The position numbers and the translations under genes were made by a program. Shown here piece by piece: positions 39,176 to 47,972 of a stretch of DNA of 64,000 nucleotides. Origin of the DNA: Iodidimonas nitroreducens (GTDB lineage Bacteria > Pseudomonadota > Alphaproteobacteria > Sphingomonadales > Rhodothalassiaceae); NCBI RefSeq assembly GCF_008579165.1, contig NZ_BKCN01000002.1. One strand, 5' to 3'. How positions within the stretch are numbered: the first letter of the stretch is position 1; each line of letters starts with the position of its first letter. The notes below the pieces were generated by a model, which made no database searches, was not told where the DNA came from, and was given only the letters and a program-made list of their open reading frames with translations.

Positions 39176-40324
39176 TCATTCCTTTCGACCCGCACGTTTC
39201 AAGCGGTTCACATTATTCACCTGCACCGCCAGTTTTTGCCCTGATCGTCCCATTCTGGCATTCAGCAAAGTCACCTCGCCGCAGCGCATTTCCAGGCTAT
39301 CCTGAGGCGTGACATTCAGCTGAATGGTTTGGCCCACCTGAAGATTCATCACATCCCGCAGGCTCATCACCTGTTCATCAAGCACCGCCCGAAGCTGCAG
39401 GTCGGCAGACCATAATTCCGTGGCGAGATGGGTTTCCCAGATACTGTCGCGACCGAATTTTTCGCCCATGAAACGCTGCAGCAGCAATTCGCGCACGGGT
39501 TCCAATGTGGCATAGGGATAAAGCAGTTCCAATCGTCCGCCGCGATCTTCCATGTCGATGCGCAGCTTGATCAGCACCGCAGCATTGGGCGGGCGGGCGA
39601 TGGTGGCAAAGCGCGGATTGGTCTCCAGCCGATCAAAGGTGAAATTGGTGGGTGATAAAGGCTCGAACGCCGCCGACATATCCTTCAAAATGACCGCGAT
39701 CATGCGTTCGACAAGGGTTTGTTCGATGGTGGTATAGGGCCGCCCTTCGATCCGCATCGCCGCCGTGCCCCGGCGTCCACCCAAAAGCACATCGACGATG
39801 GAATAAATGAGCGAGCTATCAACCGTCATCAGGCCGTAATTATCCCATTCTTCGGCCCGGAACACGGCCAGCATGGCCGGCAAAGGAATGGAATTGAGAT
39901 AATCGCCAAAACGCACGGAGGTGATATTATCAAGGCTGACCTCGATATTATCAGAGGTGAAATTACGCAAGGAGGTCGACATCATCCGCACCATGCGGTC
40001 AAAGATGATATCGAGCATCGGCAGGCGTTCATAGGAAACCAGAGCACTGTTGATCAGCGCCTGAATACCATGAGAATCGCCGCCATCATCCTCGCCATCA
40101 AAGCCGAGCAGGCTATCGATTTCATCCTGATCAAGAACCCGCCCCGGCGCACTGCCCGAATAGCCATCCCCATCATCATCTTCCGCATCGCCAGCGGCCA
40201 TGGCTTCCCATTCTGCAGCCACGGCATCGTCATCGGGGGCATCATCTTCGGCGCCGGCCATAGCAGCCCATTCCGCGGCTACGGCTTCGTCATCGATCTC
40301 TTCATTTTCGGTTTCATCGGCCAT
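39176..40324 (-). CDS. fliM: Flagellar motor switch protein FliM
   Basis: Forms the C ring and binds CheY-P. After an unusual acidic N-terminal extension comes the CheY-binding motif LDQDEIDSLLGF at about residues 63-75, which in other FliM proteins is at the very N-terminus. The CheC-like middle domain follows (NYGLMTVDSSLIYSIVDVLL, then TTIEQTLVERMIAVILKDMS) and a SpoA domain ends the protein (NLQVGQTIQLNVTPQDSLEM). The extension contains a duplicated motif, DDEAVAAEWAAMAG and DDDAVAAEWEAMAAG (40190-40294). It starts 8 bases after the fliL stop. Confidence 0.93.
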   Translation of the reverse strand: MADETENEEIDDEAVAAEWAAMAGAEDDAPDDDAVAAEWEAMAAGDAEDDDGDGYSGSAPGRVLDQDEIDSLLGFDGEDDGGDSHGIQALINSALVSYERLPMLDIIFDRMVRMMSTSLRNFTSDNIEVSLDNITSVRFGDYLNSIPLPAMLAVFRAEEWDNYGLMTVDSSLIYSIVDVLLGGRRGTAAMRIEGRPYTTIEQTLVERMIAVILKDMSAAFEPLSPTNFTFDRLETNPRFATIARPPNAAVLIKLRIDMEDRGGRLELLYPYATLEPVRELLLQRFMGEKFGRDSIWETHLATELWSADLQLRAVLDEQVMSLRDVMNLQVGQTIQLNVTPQDSLEMRCGEVTLLNARMGRSGQKLAVQVNNVNRLKRAGRKE

Positions 40325-40331
40325 GATTGCT

Positions 40332-40841
40332 CTACTGAACCAGCATTTCCCTGAACAGAACGTCTTTGACTTCCACCGGCGCCACCGATGTATTGATCCG
40401 AACCAGCAATTCTTCCTTCAAACGATAAAGACCCGCCGAGCCATTGAGATCCTGCACCCGCAATTCGCGCAAATATACCTGAAAATCATCAATGATCCGC
40501 GGCATTTTTTCTTCCACCGCCGCCCGGGCACTTTCCCTGTCAACCTCAAGGCTGATGCGGGCCCGCAGAAACTGCTGCTGGCGTTCCCCGGTATTGAGAT
40601 TGACGACCATTTCGGGCAGATCGATAAAGATCAATTGGATCTGCTCCTTCACCGGCTTGTCTTCGGCTATGGGCTCTTCCTTGCCGCCCATCAGCATCGT
40701 CAAGACAACAATGATCGCGATCAGGACGACAAGAGCCGGAACGGCAATCAGGATAATTTTCTTCCCGCTGAATTTTTTGGTTTGGGGCATATCACCCAAA
40801 TCGCCAGCAAGATCATCATCGAGATTATCGTCATCTGCCAT
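40332..40841 (-). CDS. fliL: Flagellar basal body-associated protein FliL
   Basis: A stator-associated inner-membrane protein. A Lys-rich short cytoplasmic part precedes one membrane helix (IILIAVPALVVLIAIIVVLT), and the periplasmic FliL domain shows DLPEMVVNLNTGERQQQFLR and RVQDLNGSAGLYRLKEELLV with the end VKDVLFREMLVQ. Length 169 residues is typical. It is the first gene of the leftward flagellar run. A 7-base direct repeat (40910-40931) lies about 70-90 bases upstream of its start. Confidence 0.92.
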   Translation of the reverse strand: MADDDNLDDDLAGDLGDMPQTKKFSGKKIILIAVPALVVLIAIIVVLTMLMGGKEEPIAEDKPVKEQIQLIFIDLPEMVVNLNTGERQQQFLRARISLEVDRESARAAVEEKMPRIIDDFQVYLRELRVQDLNGSAGLYRLKEELLVRINTSVAPVEVKDVLFREMLVQ

Positions 40842-40909
40842 GGAAACGTCCGTTCAATTTCAGGAAACCGATCCTGCCCATAAGCTCAAGCGCGCTCTGT
40901 CTTGCTATA

Positions 40910-40931
40910 GTTAATATCGAGAGTGTTAATA
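40910..40931. repeat. Direct repeat GTTAATA upstream of fliL
   Basis: GTTAATA at 40910-40916 recurs at 40925-40931, one and a half helical turns away (15 bases start to start). On the minus strand it reads TATTAAC twice. The spacing of the TTAA cores is 11 bases, not the 7 of a CtrA box, so the binding protein is unknown. Confidence 0.45.
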
Positions 40932-41069
40932 AGTCGTAAGGGTCTTGAAAGACTCTTGGTCGCACACCATCCTGATCAAAGCGGCAAACTCTGCCCCATG
41001 ATCATCCGTTCATGATCCGCTTTCACGATCAAAATCACCAATCCATTGAAATTATTGAATTCCATAATC

Positions 41070-41085
41070 TGGCACGGGCATTGCA
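41070..41085 (+). promoter_or_regulatory. Sigma-54 promoter of flgF-flgG-flgA-flgH
   Basis: TGGCACGGGCATTGCA matches the sigma-54 consensus TGGCAC-N5-TTGC exactly, with GG at 41071-41072 and GC at 41083-41084, 10 bases apart. Transcription would start near 41096, about 60 bases ahead of the flgF ATG. An RpoN activator such as FlbD, expected in this group, is not in the window. Confidence 0.85.
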
Positions 41086-41157
41086 TTGCGATTTGGCAAG
41101 GGCAGTGCCGGTGTTTTGGCGATCCTTTTAAGACCTTGCGAAAAATGGAGACGGATG

Positions 41158-41896
41158 ATGGACACATTGCTTTCAATCGGCTTATCGCATCAAGGTGCCA
41201 TGCTGCGGCGCATGGATGTGATCGCCAATAATATTGCCAATGCATCCACCACGGCCTTCAAGCGCGAACGGGTGGTTTTTCAGGATTATCTGTTCACCAT
41301 GAAAGGCGAAGGCCCCAAGGAACTGCGCGATGTGCGCATGGTTCTGGATTATGGGGTGGTGCCCGACATGAGCAAGGGCGAGTTTATCATGACCCGCAAT
41401 CCGCTGGATGTGGCCATGGAAAATGAAGCTTCATGGTCATCCAGAATGATGAGGGGGAGCGCCTTTATACCCGCAACGGTAATTTTCGCATCAATATCGA
41501 TGGTGAATTGACCACGCAAACGGGTCAGCGTGTTTTGGGGGTCAATGATCAGCCGATCAGAATCAATCCTGATGATACCAATATCATCATCACCGAAGAT
41601 GGCACCATGCGCTCGGATCTTGCGATATCGGCCAGATTCAGATGGTGCAATTTGCCAATTATCAAGGCTTGGAGCGCCGGGGCGACAGCCTTTTTGCCAC
41701 TGAGCGTGAGGAACTGCCGCCCGATGAGCTGCGGCTTGTTCAGGGGGCTTTGGAAGGCTCGAATGTCAATCCCATCGAGCAGGTGACCAGCATGATCAAT
41801 GTGCTGCGCAGCTATCAATCGATGGAACGCAGCCTCAACACCTATTCCGAGCAGCAGGACCGCGCCATCGAGCGTCTCTCGCAGGTTCAAGCCTGA
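41158..41896 (+). CDS. flgF: Flagellar basal-body rod protein FlgF, frameshifted twice
   Basis: Proximal rod component. The family N-terminus is MDTLLSIGLSHQGAMLRRMD, then VIANNIANASTTAFKRERVV. The middle, VIQNDEGERLYTRNGNFRIN, and the C-terminus, EGSNVNPIEQVTSMINVLRS, each lie in a new frame. One G is missing near 41432 (ENEGFMVIQ restored) and one G near 41617 (SDLGDIGQIQMVQF restored). ATGs at 41155 and 41158 are both possible; GGAG at 41147-41150 fits the second with a 7-base spacer. Total ~246 residues is normal. Confidence 0.92.
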
Positions 41897-41936
41897 TTAT
41901 CAGAACGCCTCTGCCACATTATAGAAGGACAAGACG

Positions 41937-42722
41937 ATGAAAGCATTGAATACAGCCGCCACCGGGATGCTTGCTCAGCAATTGAATGTCGAGGTGATCT
42001 CGAACAATATCGCCAATCTCAACACCACGGCCTTCAAGCGCCGCCGTGCCGAATTCCAGGATCTGCTCTATCAGAATATCGAGCGGGTGGGTGCCAATTC
42101 AACGGCGCAAGGCAATGTGGTGCCATCGGGCATTCAGGTGGGAGTGGGCGTGCGCGCGGCGGGGGTTTATCGCATCGCCACCCAGGGCAGCCTTGAATTG
42201 ACCGATAATCCCCTTGATCTGGCGATCAATGGCCGGGGCTTTTTCCGCGTCCAAAGCCCTGATGGCGAAGAGCTTTATACCCGTGCCGGATCATTTCAGC
42301 GCGATCAGGATGGCCGGATCGTAACGCCCGAAGGCTTTGAAATCCTGCCCGGCATCAATATCCCCGAAGAAGCGATCGATGTCAGCATCAATCAGGAAGG
42401 CGAAGTTCAGGTGACCCTGCAAGGTCAGGTCAATCCCCAGATCGTGGGGCAGCTTGATCTTGCCACCTTTACCAATGAAGCCGGTTTGGAAGCCATTGGC
42501 TCTAATCTTTTGCGGGAAAGCCAGGCATCCGGCCCGGCCACTGTGGCCACCCCGGGCACCAATGGCTTTGGCCTGATCGAGCAGGGTTTCCTTGAAAAAT
42601 CGAATGTCGATCCGGTGCAGGAAATCACCAATCTGATTACTGCCCAGCGCGCTTATGAATTGAATTCCCGGGTGATCACCACATCCGATGAAATGCTCAA
42701 TGCCGTGAACAGCCTGCGGTGA
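41937..42722 (+). CDS. flgG: Flagellar basal-body rod protein FlgG (distal rod)
   Basis: Distal rod subunit, linking the rod to the hook. The 261-residue protein has the rod-family N-terminus (MKALNTAATGMLAQQLNVEV, then ISNNIANLNTTAFKRRRAEF) and C-terminus (KSNVDPVQEITNLITAQRAY, then ELNSRVITTSDEMLNAVNSL). The FlgG-specific VGVGVRAAGVYRIATQGSLE is present. It is intact in one frame, and AAGGAC lies 6-7 bases ahead of the ATG. It follows flgF by 40 bases in the same run. Confidence 0.96.
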   Translation: MKALNTAATGMLAQQLNVEVISNNIANLNTTAFKRRRAEFQDLLYQNIERVGANSTAQGNVVPSGIQVGVGVRAAGVYRIATQGSLELTDNPLDLAINGRGFFRVQSPDGEELYTRAGSFQRDQDGRIVTPEGFEILPGINIPEEAIDVSINQEGEVQVTLQGQVNPQIVGQLDLATFTNEAGLEAIGSNLLRESQASGPATVATPGTNGFGLIEQGFLEKSNVDPVQEITNLITAQRAYELNSRVITTSDEMLNAVNSLR

Positions 42723-42764
42723 TGAACCCGCCCTTTTGAAATGCTCCTGATGGGGAAAGATGAC

Positions 42765-43769
42765 ATGACCAAAACCCGCGCGATGATCGCATCAATGATG
42801 CTGAAAAGCCTGATCGCTTTGACCGCATTGAGCGCCCTGCTGATGACCAGTACTCTGGCGATGGCGATGATGACCAAATCATCAGCCACCGTTAATGGTC
42901 CGCTGATCACCCTTGGGGATGTGCTGTTGACTTTGCCTGATCAAATGACTGCGCAAAAGGCGGCTGAAACGGTATTGGCCTCAGCCCCCCTGCCCGGTGA
43001 AAGCCTGTCTCTATCGCGCTATGATATTGATCGCGTCATGGAAAAGGCGGGCTTTACCCACGGCCTTGAAAACGCCAGCGGCTATATCAAAATCACCCGC
43101 GCCGGGCACGCCATTCCCGAAGATATGATCATCCAAAAACTGGCTGATGCGATCTCTCGTTCAAGTAATTACGAACAGGTAAATGTTCGTCTCACCAATG
43201 CGAGCAATCCCCTTTATGCCGTCCTTTCGGCTGATCTGGGCAAGCTGCGGATCGAGGCCCTTTCGGTGGATGAAACAACGGGCCGCTTCACCGCCACCCT
43301 TGCCATTCCCCATGATGAAGGACGCTGGAACCGGGTGGCCCTTTCCGGCATGGCCGAGCCAACAAGGATGATCCCGGTGCTGGTGCGCAGCATGAGCAGC
43401 GATGAAGTGATCAGCCGGTCGGACATCGATTGGATCGAAATGTCGGAGCGGCGCATCAATCGCACCATGATCCTCGATGCTTCGGAATTAATCGGCCTTG
43501 CCCCCGTGCGGATGCTGCGGGCCGGGCAAGCCCTGCGCACAAGCCAGGTGCAGCGCCCGCTTCTGGTCACCAAAGGCTCGGTGGTAACAATGTTCGTCCG
43601 CCATGGTGCCCTGACCCTGAGCGCCACCGGAAAAGCCATGCAGGATGGCGCCAAAGGTGATTTCATCCGGCTTTTGAATACAGCCAGCAATCGCACAGTG
43701 GAAGCCCGCGTCACCGCATCCGGGGTGGTTGAAGTGATGAACCGTGCCGTTGTGGCCGCTTCGCAATGA
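42765..43769 (+). CDS. flgA: Flagellar P-ring assembly chaperone FlgA
   Basis: Periplasmic chaperone for FlgI polymerisation. An N-terminal signal segment (MLKSLIALTALSALLMTSTL) precedes a variable region and the C-terminal SAF domain: DVISRSDIDWIEMSERRINR-type pattern (seen here as DEVISRSDIDWIEMSERRIN), then LIGLAPVRMLRAGQALRTSQ and VTMFVRHGALTLSATGKAMQ. Length is ~334 residues. ATG 42765 has GGGGAAAG about 7 bases upstream. It lies between flgG and flgH, the usual alphaproteobacterial order. Confidence 0.92.
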   Translation: MTKTRAMIASMMLKSLIALTALSALLMTSTLAMAMMTKSSATVNGPLITLGDVLLTLPDQMTAQKAAETVLASAPLPGESLSLSRYDIDRVMEKAGFTHGLENASGYIKITRAGHAIPEDMIIQKLADAISRSSNYEQVNVRLTNASNPLYAVLSADLGKLRIEALSVDETTGRFTATLAIPHDEGRWNRVALSGMAEPTRMIPVLVRSMSSDEVISRSDIDWIEMSERRINRTMILDASELIGLAPVRMLRAGQALRTSQVQRPLLVTKGSVVTMFVRHGALTLSATGKAMQDGAKGDFIRLLNTASNRTVEARVTASGVVEVMNRAVVAASQ

Positions 43770-43812
43770 TCTCAATGAAGGCATCTTCTGTAAAAAATAG
43801 GAAGGACGTGTC

Positions 43813-44570
43813 ATGAACCGGGCTTATCACATCTGCAGCCAATGGCTAAAAATCGGGCTTCTCAGCGCCAGCCTTGGGGCCTGCACTATGGGGGATCGTC
43901 TGGCCAATATCGGTAAAGCCCCCGATCTGGCCCCCATCGAAAATGTTCAGGCCCCCACGAGAACGCGATCCCTGTCCTTGCCGATGATGAGCCAGGACCA
44001 AGGCGTGGGCCAGGCCAATTCCTTATGGCGAACTGGGGCGAAGGCTTTTTTCCGCGATCAACGGGCAGCCAGATCGGCGATATTCTGACCGTGGCCATCG
44101 AGATTGATGATCGGGCCGAAATCGAAAATGAAACGATCCGCTCGCGCAATAATACGGAAACCGCCGGTCTCGATGGCTTTTTGGGTTTTGAAGGCAAGCT
44201 CGACAAGGTTCTGCCCAATACCGTGAACCCCGCCGCCCTGGCCGATTTCGGATCGACCAGTTCTTCAACCGGGAATGGAGAAGTGGATCGCTCGGAAACC
44301 ATCGACTTGACCATTGCTGCCATCGTCATCGATGTGCTGCCCAATGGCAATCTGGTGATCCAGGGGCGGCAGGAAGTGCGGGTGAATTTTGAAGTGCGGG
44401 AATTGCTGATCGCCGGGATCGTTCGCCCGGAAGATATTTCCGCCACCAATATCATCAACCACTCACAAATTGCCGAGGCGCGCATTTCTTATGGTGGGCG
44501 CGGCCAGCTCAGCGATATGCAGCAGCCTCGATATGGCCAGCAGCTTTACGATATCTTGTTCCCATTCTGA
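43813..44570 (+). CDS. flgH: Flagellar L-ring lipoprotein FlgH, frameshifted
   Basis: Forms the outer-membrane L ring. A lipobox (LSASLGACTMGDRL) follows the signal segment. The family signature ANSLWRTGAKAFFRDQRA continues as IGDILTVAIEIDDRAEIENE in another frame after one missing base near 44070. The C-terminus, IQGRQEVRVNFEVRELLIAG then ISYGGRGQLSDMQQPRYGQQ, is complete. Restored length is about 252 residues. It is the last gene of the rightward run and is followed by a clear terminator. Confidence 0.93.
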
Positions 44571-44588
44571 CGGGCATAGACAGCAAAG

Positions 44589-44616
44589 AAAAAGGGGGCG
44601 ATTGCAGCCCCTTTTT
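44589..44616. terminator. Bidirectional intrinsic terminator between flgH and hflX
   Basis: AAAAAGGGG (44589-44597) pairs with CCCCTTTTT (44608-44616) around a 10-base loop, and the T-run continues to 44618 on the plus strand; an A-run precedes the stem, giving a T-run for the minus strand too. It lies between converging genes. Confidence 0.85.
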
Positions 44617-44630
44617 TTATAAACAAATGA

Positions 44631-45992
44631 TCAGGATTGATCCCCACCCTGCTGCGCCAGAAATTTGGCATGGCTCACCGGATCGATCCGCACCTTTACA
44701 TGGGTGCGCCCCTCATCATCGGCAGATTGCGCTAAAACCTCGCCATGGCGATGCAGCCAGGAAAGATCGCCCCCTCGCCAAGGTTCGATGATCAGATCAT
44801 GCACGCTATCATCGGCACCCACGCACTGATCGATCCTTTCCATTAATTCATCAAGGCCAGCCCCGGATAATGCAGACACAGGCACATCATGCGGCGATTT
44901 CTGCGAGAGATTAACCAAAGCGTCCCGCTCATCATCAGGCAGAAGATCGATTTTATTCAAGGCCTCGATCATCATCGGGCCTGCCACCTCGCCCGGCTTC
45001 ACGCCCAAATCGGCGAGCACATGAAGCACATCGGCCTTTTGCGCCTCGCTATCGGGATGGGCCACATCGCGCACATGCACGATGAGATCGGCAGAGATGA
45101 CCTCTTCCAATGTGGCCCGGAATGCCGCGATCAGATGGGTGGGAAGATCCGAGATGAAGCCAACGGTATCGCTCAGGATCACTTTGCGTCCGGTGACCAG
45201 ATCAATGGATCGCATGGTGGGATCAAGGGTCGCAAACAGCATATCGGCCGCCAGCACATCTGAATGGGTCAGCCGATTGAACAGGGTGGATTTGCCGGCA
45301 TTGGTATAGCCCACAAGGGCAACCACCGGATAAGGGGCCTTTTGCCGCCGGGTGCGATGCAATTCCCGGGTTCGGGTCACGGTTTCAAGCTGACGTTTGA
45401 TCTGGGCAATGCGATCCGTGATGATGCGTCTGTCGGCTTCGATCTGGGTCTCACCGGGGCCGCCGATGAAACCGAAACCGCCACGTTGCCGCTCCAGATG
45501 GGTCCAGCTTCTGACAAGGCGCGATTTCTGGTAATTCAGATGCGCCAATTCAACCTGCAATTCCCCTTCTTTGGTGGCCGCACGTTCACCAAAGATTTCA
45601 AGAATAAGCCCGGTGCGATCGATCACCTTGGTTTTCCATTCGCGCTCCAGATTGCGCTGCTGAACAGGCGAAAGTTCGGCATCCATGATCACCAGATCAA
45701 TGCTGTGTTCGGCGATATAGCTGCCCATCTCCGCAACCTTGCCCTTGCCAAGCAGGGTTGCGGGCCGAGCCGGGGCCAAAGCCACAAGCTCTGCCCGCTC
45801 GACCGTGATATTGATGGCCATGGCCAGGCCAACCGCTTCTTCCAAGCGGGCGGCGGGGCTGCGCGCCTTATCGTCATAAGCCGTTTTATGCGCGTTTTTT
45901 TTCACCCATGGGTGAATGACAAGAGCCCGGGTCGGCTGCTCCCCATCATGGGGAGACCGAAGCCCGACATGCTCATCCGTAATGTGGATCAC
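44631..45992 (-). CDS. hflX: Ribosome-associated GTPase HflX
   Basis: HflX splits stalled ribosomes, especially under stress. The N-terminal HflX domain has LLGKGKVAEMGSYIAEHSID and FGERAATKEGELQVELAHLN, then the glycine-rich GGFGFIGGPGETQIEADRR. The G domain follows: G1 GYTNAGKSTLFNRL, the G2 region FATLDPTMRSI, G3 DTVGFI and G4 NKID. Length 453 residues is normal. It lies 21 bases downstream of hfq, the widespread hfq-hflX pairing. Confidence 0.96.
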   Translation of the reverse strand: MIHITDEHVGLRSPHDGEQPTRALVIHPWVKKNAHKTAYDDKARSPAARLEEAVGLAMAINITVERAELVALAPARPATLLGKGKVAEMGSYIAEHSIDLVIMDAELSPVQQRNLEREWKTKVIDRTGLILEIFGERAATKEGELQVELAHLNYQKSRLVRSWTHLERQRGGFGFIGGPGETQIEADRRIITDRIAQIKRQLETVTRTRELHRTRRQKAPYPVVALVGYTNAGKSTLFNRLTHSDVLAADMLFATLDPTMRSIDLVTGRKVILSDTVGFISDLPTHLIAAFRATLEEVISADLIVHVRDVAHPDSEAQKADVLHVLADLGVKPGEVAGPMMIEALNKIDLLPDDERDALVNLSQKSPHDVPVSALSGAGLDELMERIDQCVGADDSVHDLIIEPWRGGDLSWLHRHGEVLAQSADDEGRTHVKVRIDPVSHAKFLAQQGGDQS

Positions 45993-46013
45993 AAAGTTTC
46001 CCTTGATCGACGA

Positions 46014-46262
46014 TCAATCTGTTTCGAGATCTTTTTCCGGCTCAAACAGGCTCACCGGACCGGACGGCATGATGGTCGAAATCGCATGTTTATAAACCAG
46101 TTGAGAATGACCATCGCGGCGCAAAAGGACGCAGAAATTATCAAACCATGTAATCACGCCCTGCAACTTAACCCCATTGACGAGAAAGACGGTTACAGGC
46201 GTTTTTGATTTGCGGATTGCATTGAGAAAGACATCCTGAAGATTTTGCGATTTTTCTGACAT
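46014..46262 (-). CDS. hfq: RNA chaperone Hfq
   Basis: Hexameric Sm-like protein that pairs small RNAs with mRNAs. The 82-residue protein has Sm1 QDVFLNAIRKSKTPVTVFLV, with VNGVKLQGVITWFDNFCVLL, and Sm2 LVYKHAISTIMPSGPV, matching the conserved YKHAIS signature. The acidic tail is short, as usual in alphaproteobacteria. The 272-base gap upstream, towards trkA, is AT-rich and holds no gene I can support; it probably contains the hfq promoter. Confidence 0.97.
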   Translation of the reverse strand: MSEKSQNLQDVFLNAIRKSKTPVTVFLVNGVKLQGVITWFDNFCVLLRRDGHSQLVYKHAISTIMPSGPVSLFEPEKDLETD

Positions 46263-46534
46263 GTGTCGCCATTCTTTTTTTGTTGAACATTATCGTTGAG
46301 ATCGACCGTTTCTTCGAACGCTTCATTCCACTTAAAACCAGGATCGACAAAGCCGAACGAATCCGGGGAACTTTATGCCTGAACTTAGAAAATATCCCCC
46401 GATGATCATAGCTTGCCACGTTTGTTGCGCCGCGACAATTCGTTGTCGAAAATTTTATCTCGACAATCAACCATGTGTGTCTTTTTGATTCAGGATCAAT
46501 ACAAAAAGCGGATAAGGGGCTCATTCCTCCGCTA

Positions 46535-47909
46535 TCAAAAGAATTCAAGATGCACGGAAAATAATTGCTCAACAGCTTTGACAGCATCTGTAAGCGCCAG
46601 CACGATCACCCGGTCTCCGGCTTGAAAAACTGTATCGCCACGCGGCATGATCACCTTTTTATCGCGCACCACAGCCCCCACCAGCACGCCCCGTGGAAGC
46701 TTGATTTTCGCCAAAGATCGCCCATTGACGGACGAGGCTTCCAGCACTTCGGCTTCAATGATTTCCGCCGCCCCATCGGCAATAGAATGCAGATCGCGAA
46801 TCCGGCCGCGCCGAATATGGCGCAAAATCGTGGAAACGGTCATCTCCCTAGGATCGATATGCACATCAATTCCCAAAGTGCCGATCAAAGAGCGAAAGGA
46901 TGTATTGTTGATCAAGGTCATCGCCCGGGAACAGCCATGGCGCTTGGCCAGCAACGTCGCAAGGATATTGACCTCATCCTCATTGGTAACGGCCACCACC
47001 GTTTCCGCTTCGCCCACATTCGCCTCGCGCAGAATTTCGGGATCAAGGGCATCGCCATGGATCACCACCGTGCGGCTCATTTTATCGGCCACATAGGCGG
47101 CCCGTTCCTCATCGCGTTCGATCAGCTTCACATTTAAGCGCGGGGTGCGGGATTCCAACTTTTGGGCAAGGAACATTCCCACCGATCCGCCGCCAATCAC
47201 CACGATCCTTCGGGCGGCCTCTTCCTCATGGCCGAACACACCCATGGCCCGGGCCACATAGCGTTTTTCAACGGCGATATAAACGCCATCGCCGATTTCC
47301 ATATGATCATCGGCCAGGGGCACAAATAATTTACCCCCGCGCATGATCCCCATCACCCGCACTCGCAGATCGGGAAACAGTTCGGTCAATTGCCGCAAGG
47401 GTGTATCCACCACCGGGCAGCGATCATCCAACCTGATCCCCAAAACCCGCACGCTATCATCTGAAAAGGGGAGAGTGTCGAAAGCTCCGGGCACTTCGAG
47501 CCTGCGATAAATCGCTTCGGCCACCTCCACTTCAGGTGAGATGACAACATCGATGGGGATATTATCGCGGGTAAACAGATCGCTCCATTGGGGGGCCAGA
47601 TAGCTTTGATTACGGATGCGGGCAATTTTCGTCGGCACATTGAAAAGCGAATGGGCAATCTGGCAGGCCACCATATTCACTTCATCTGAAATGGTAACGG
47701 CAATGATCATATCAGCTTCGGCAAGGCCCGCGGCCTCCAACACATGGGGATCAGACGCATGGCCCTCCATCGCCTGCACATCAACTTTCGCCCACCTTGC
47801 GGATCAGCTTTGCCGACCGATCCACGATAATCACATCATTTTTCTGATCGGCCAGATAGCGGGCGATATTAAGCCCCACCTGCCCGGCGCCACACACCAC
47901 GACTTTCAT
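46535..47909 (-). CDS. trkA: Trk system potassium transporter subunit TrkA, frameshifted
   Basis: Peripheral NAD-binding subunit of the Trk K+ uptake system. Two RCK repeats are seen: the first opens MKVVVCGAGQVGLNIARYLA, the second RRIVVIGGGSVGMFLAQKLE; each ends with a TrkA-C domain (FDTLPFSDDSVRVLGIRLDD and IEAEVLEASSVNGRSLAKIK). The first ~42 residues lie in another frame; the change near 47786 equals two missing bases (or one extra). Start 47909 matches the family N-terminus. The gene follows ntrX, the standard alphaproteobacterial order. Confidence 0.92.
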
Positions 47910-47972
47910 CATATTCCCCTTGAGCCGGTGCCCCTGATGGCCCGGTTCAGCATTGCTTGTACCGTCTGCCCC

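Larger units (their letters stand above)
40842..41157. other. Divergent intergenic region between fliL and flgF
   Basis: This 316-base gap has no coding frame I can support. It holds a direct repeat nearest fliL (40910-40931), a consensus sigma-54 promoter towards flgF (41070-41085) and the flgF ribosome binding site GGAG at 41147-41150. A second GG-N10-GC pair at 41095-41108 is weaker. Confidence 0.7.

Noticed and set aside
41095..41108. A second sigma-54 promoter just after the consensus one
   Set aside because: GG and GC are 10 bases apart, but the -12 element reads GTGC and the site lies where the first promoter would start transcription. Probably chance.
45264..46208. A 314-codon plus-strand frame opposite hflX and hfq
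   Set aside because: It is antisense to two unmistakable genes, has no recognisable domain and shows the Gly/His/Arg-rich composition of a shadow frame.
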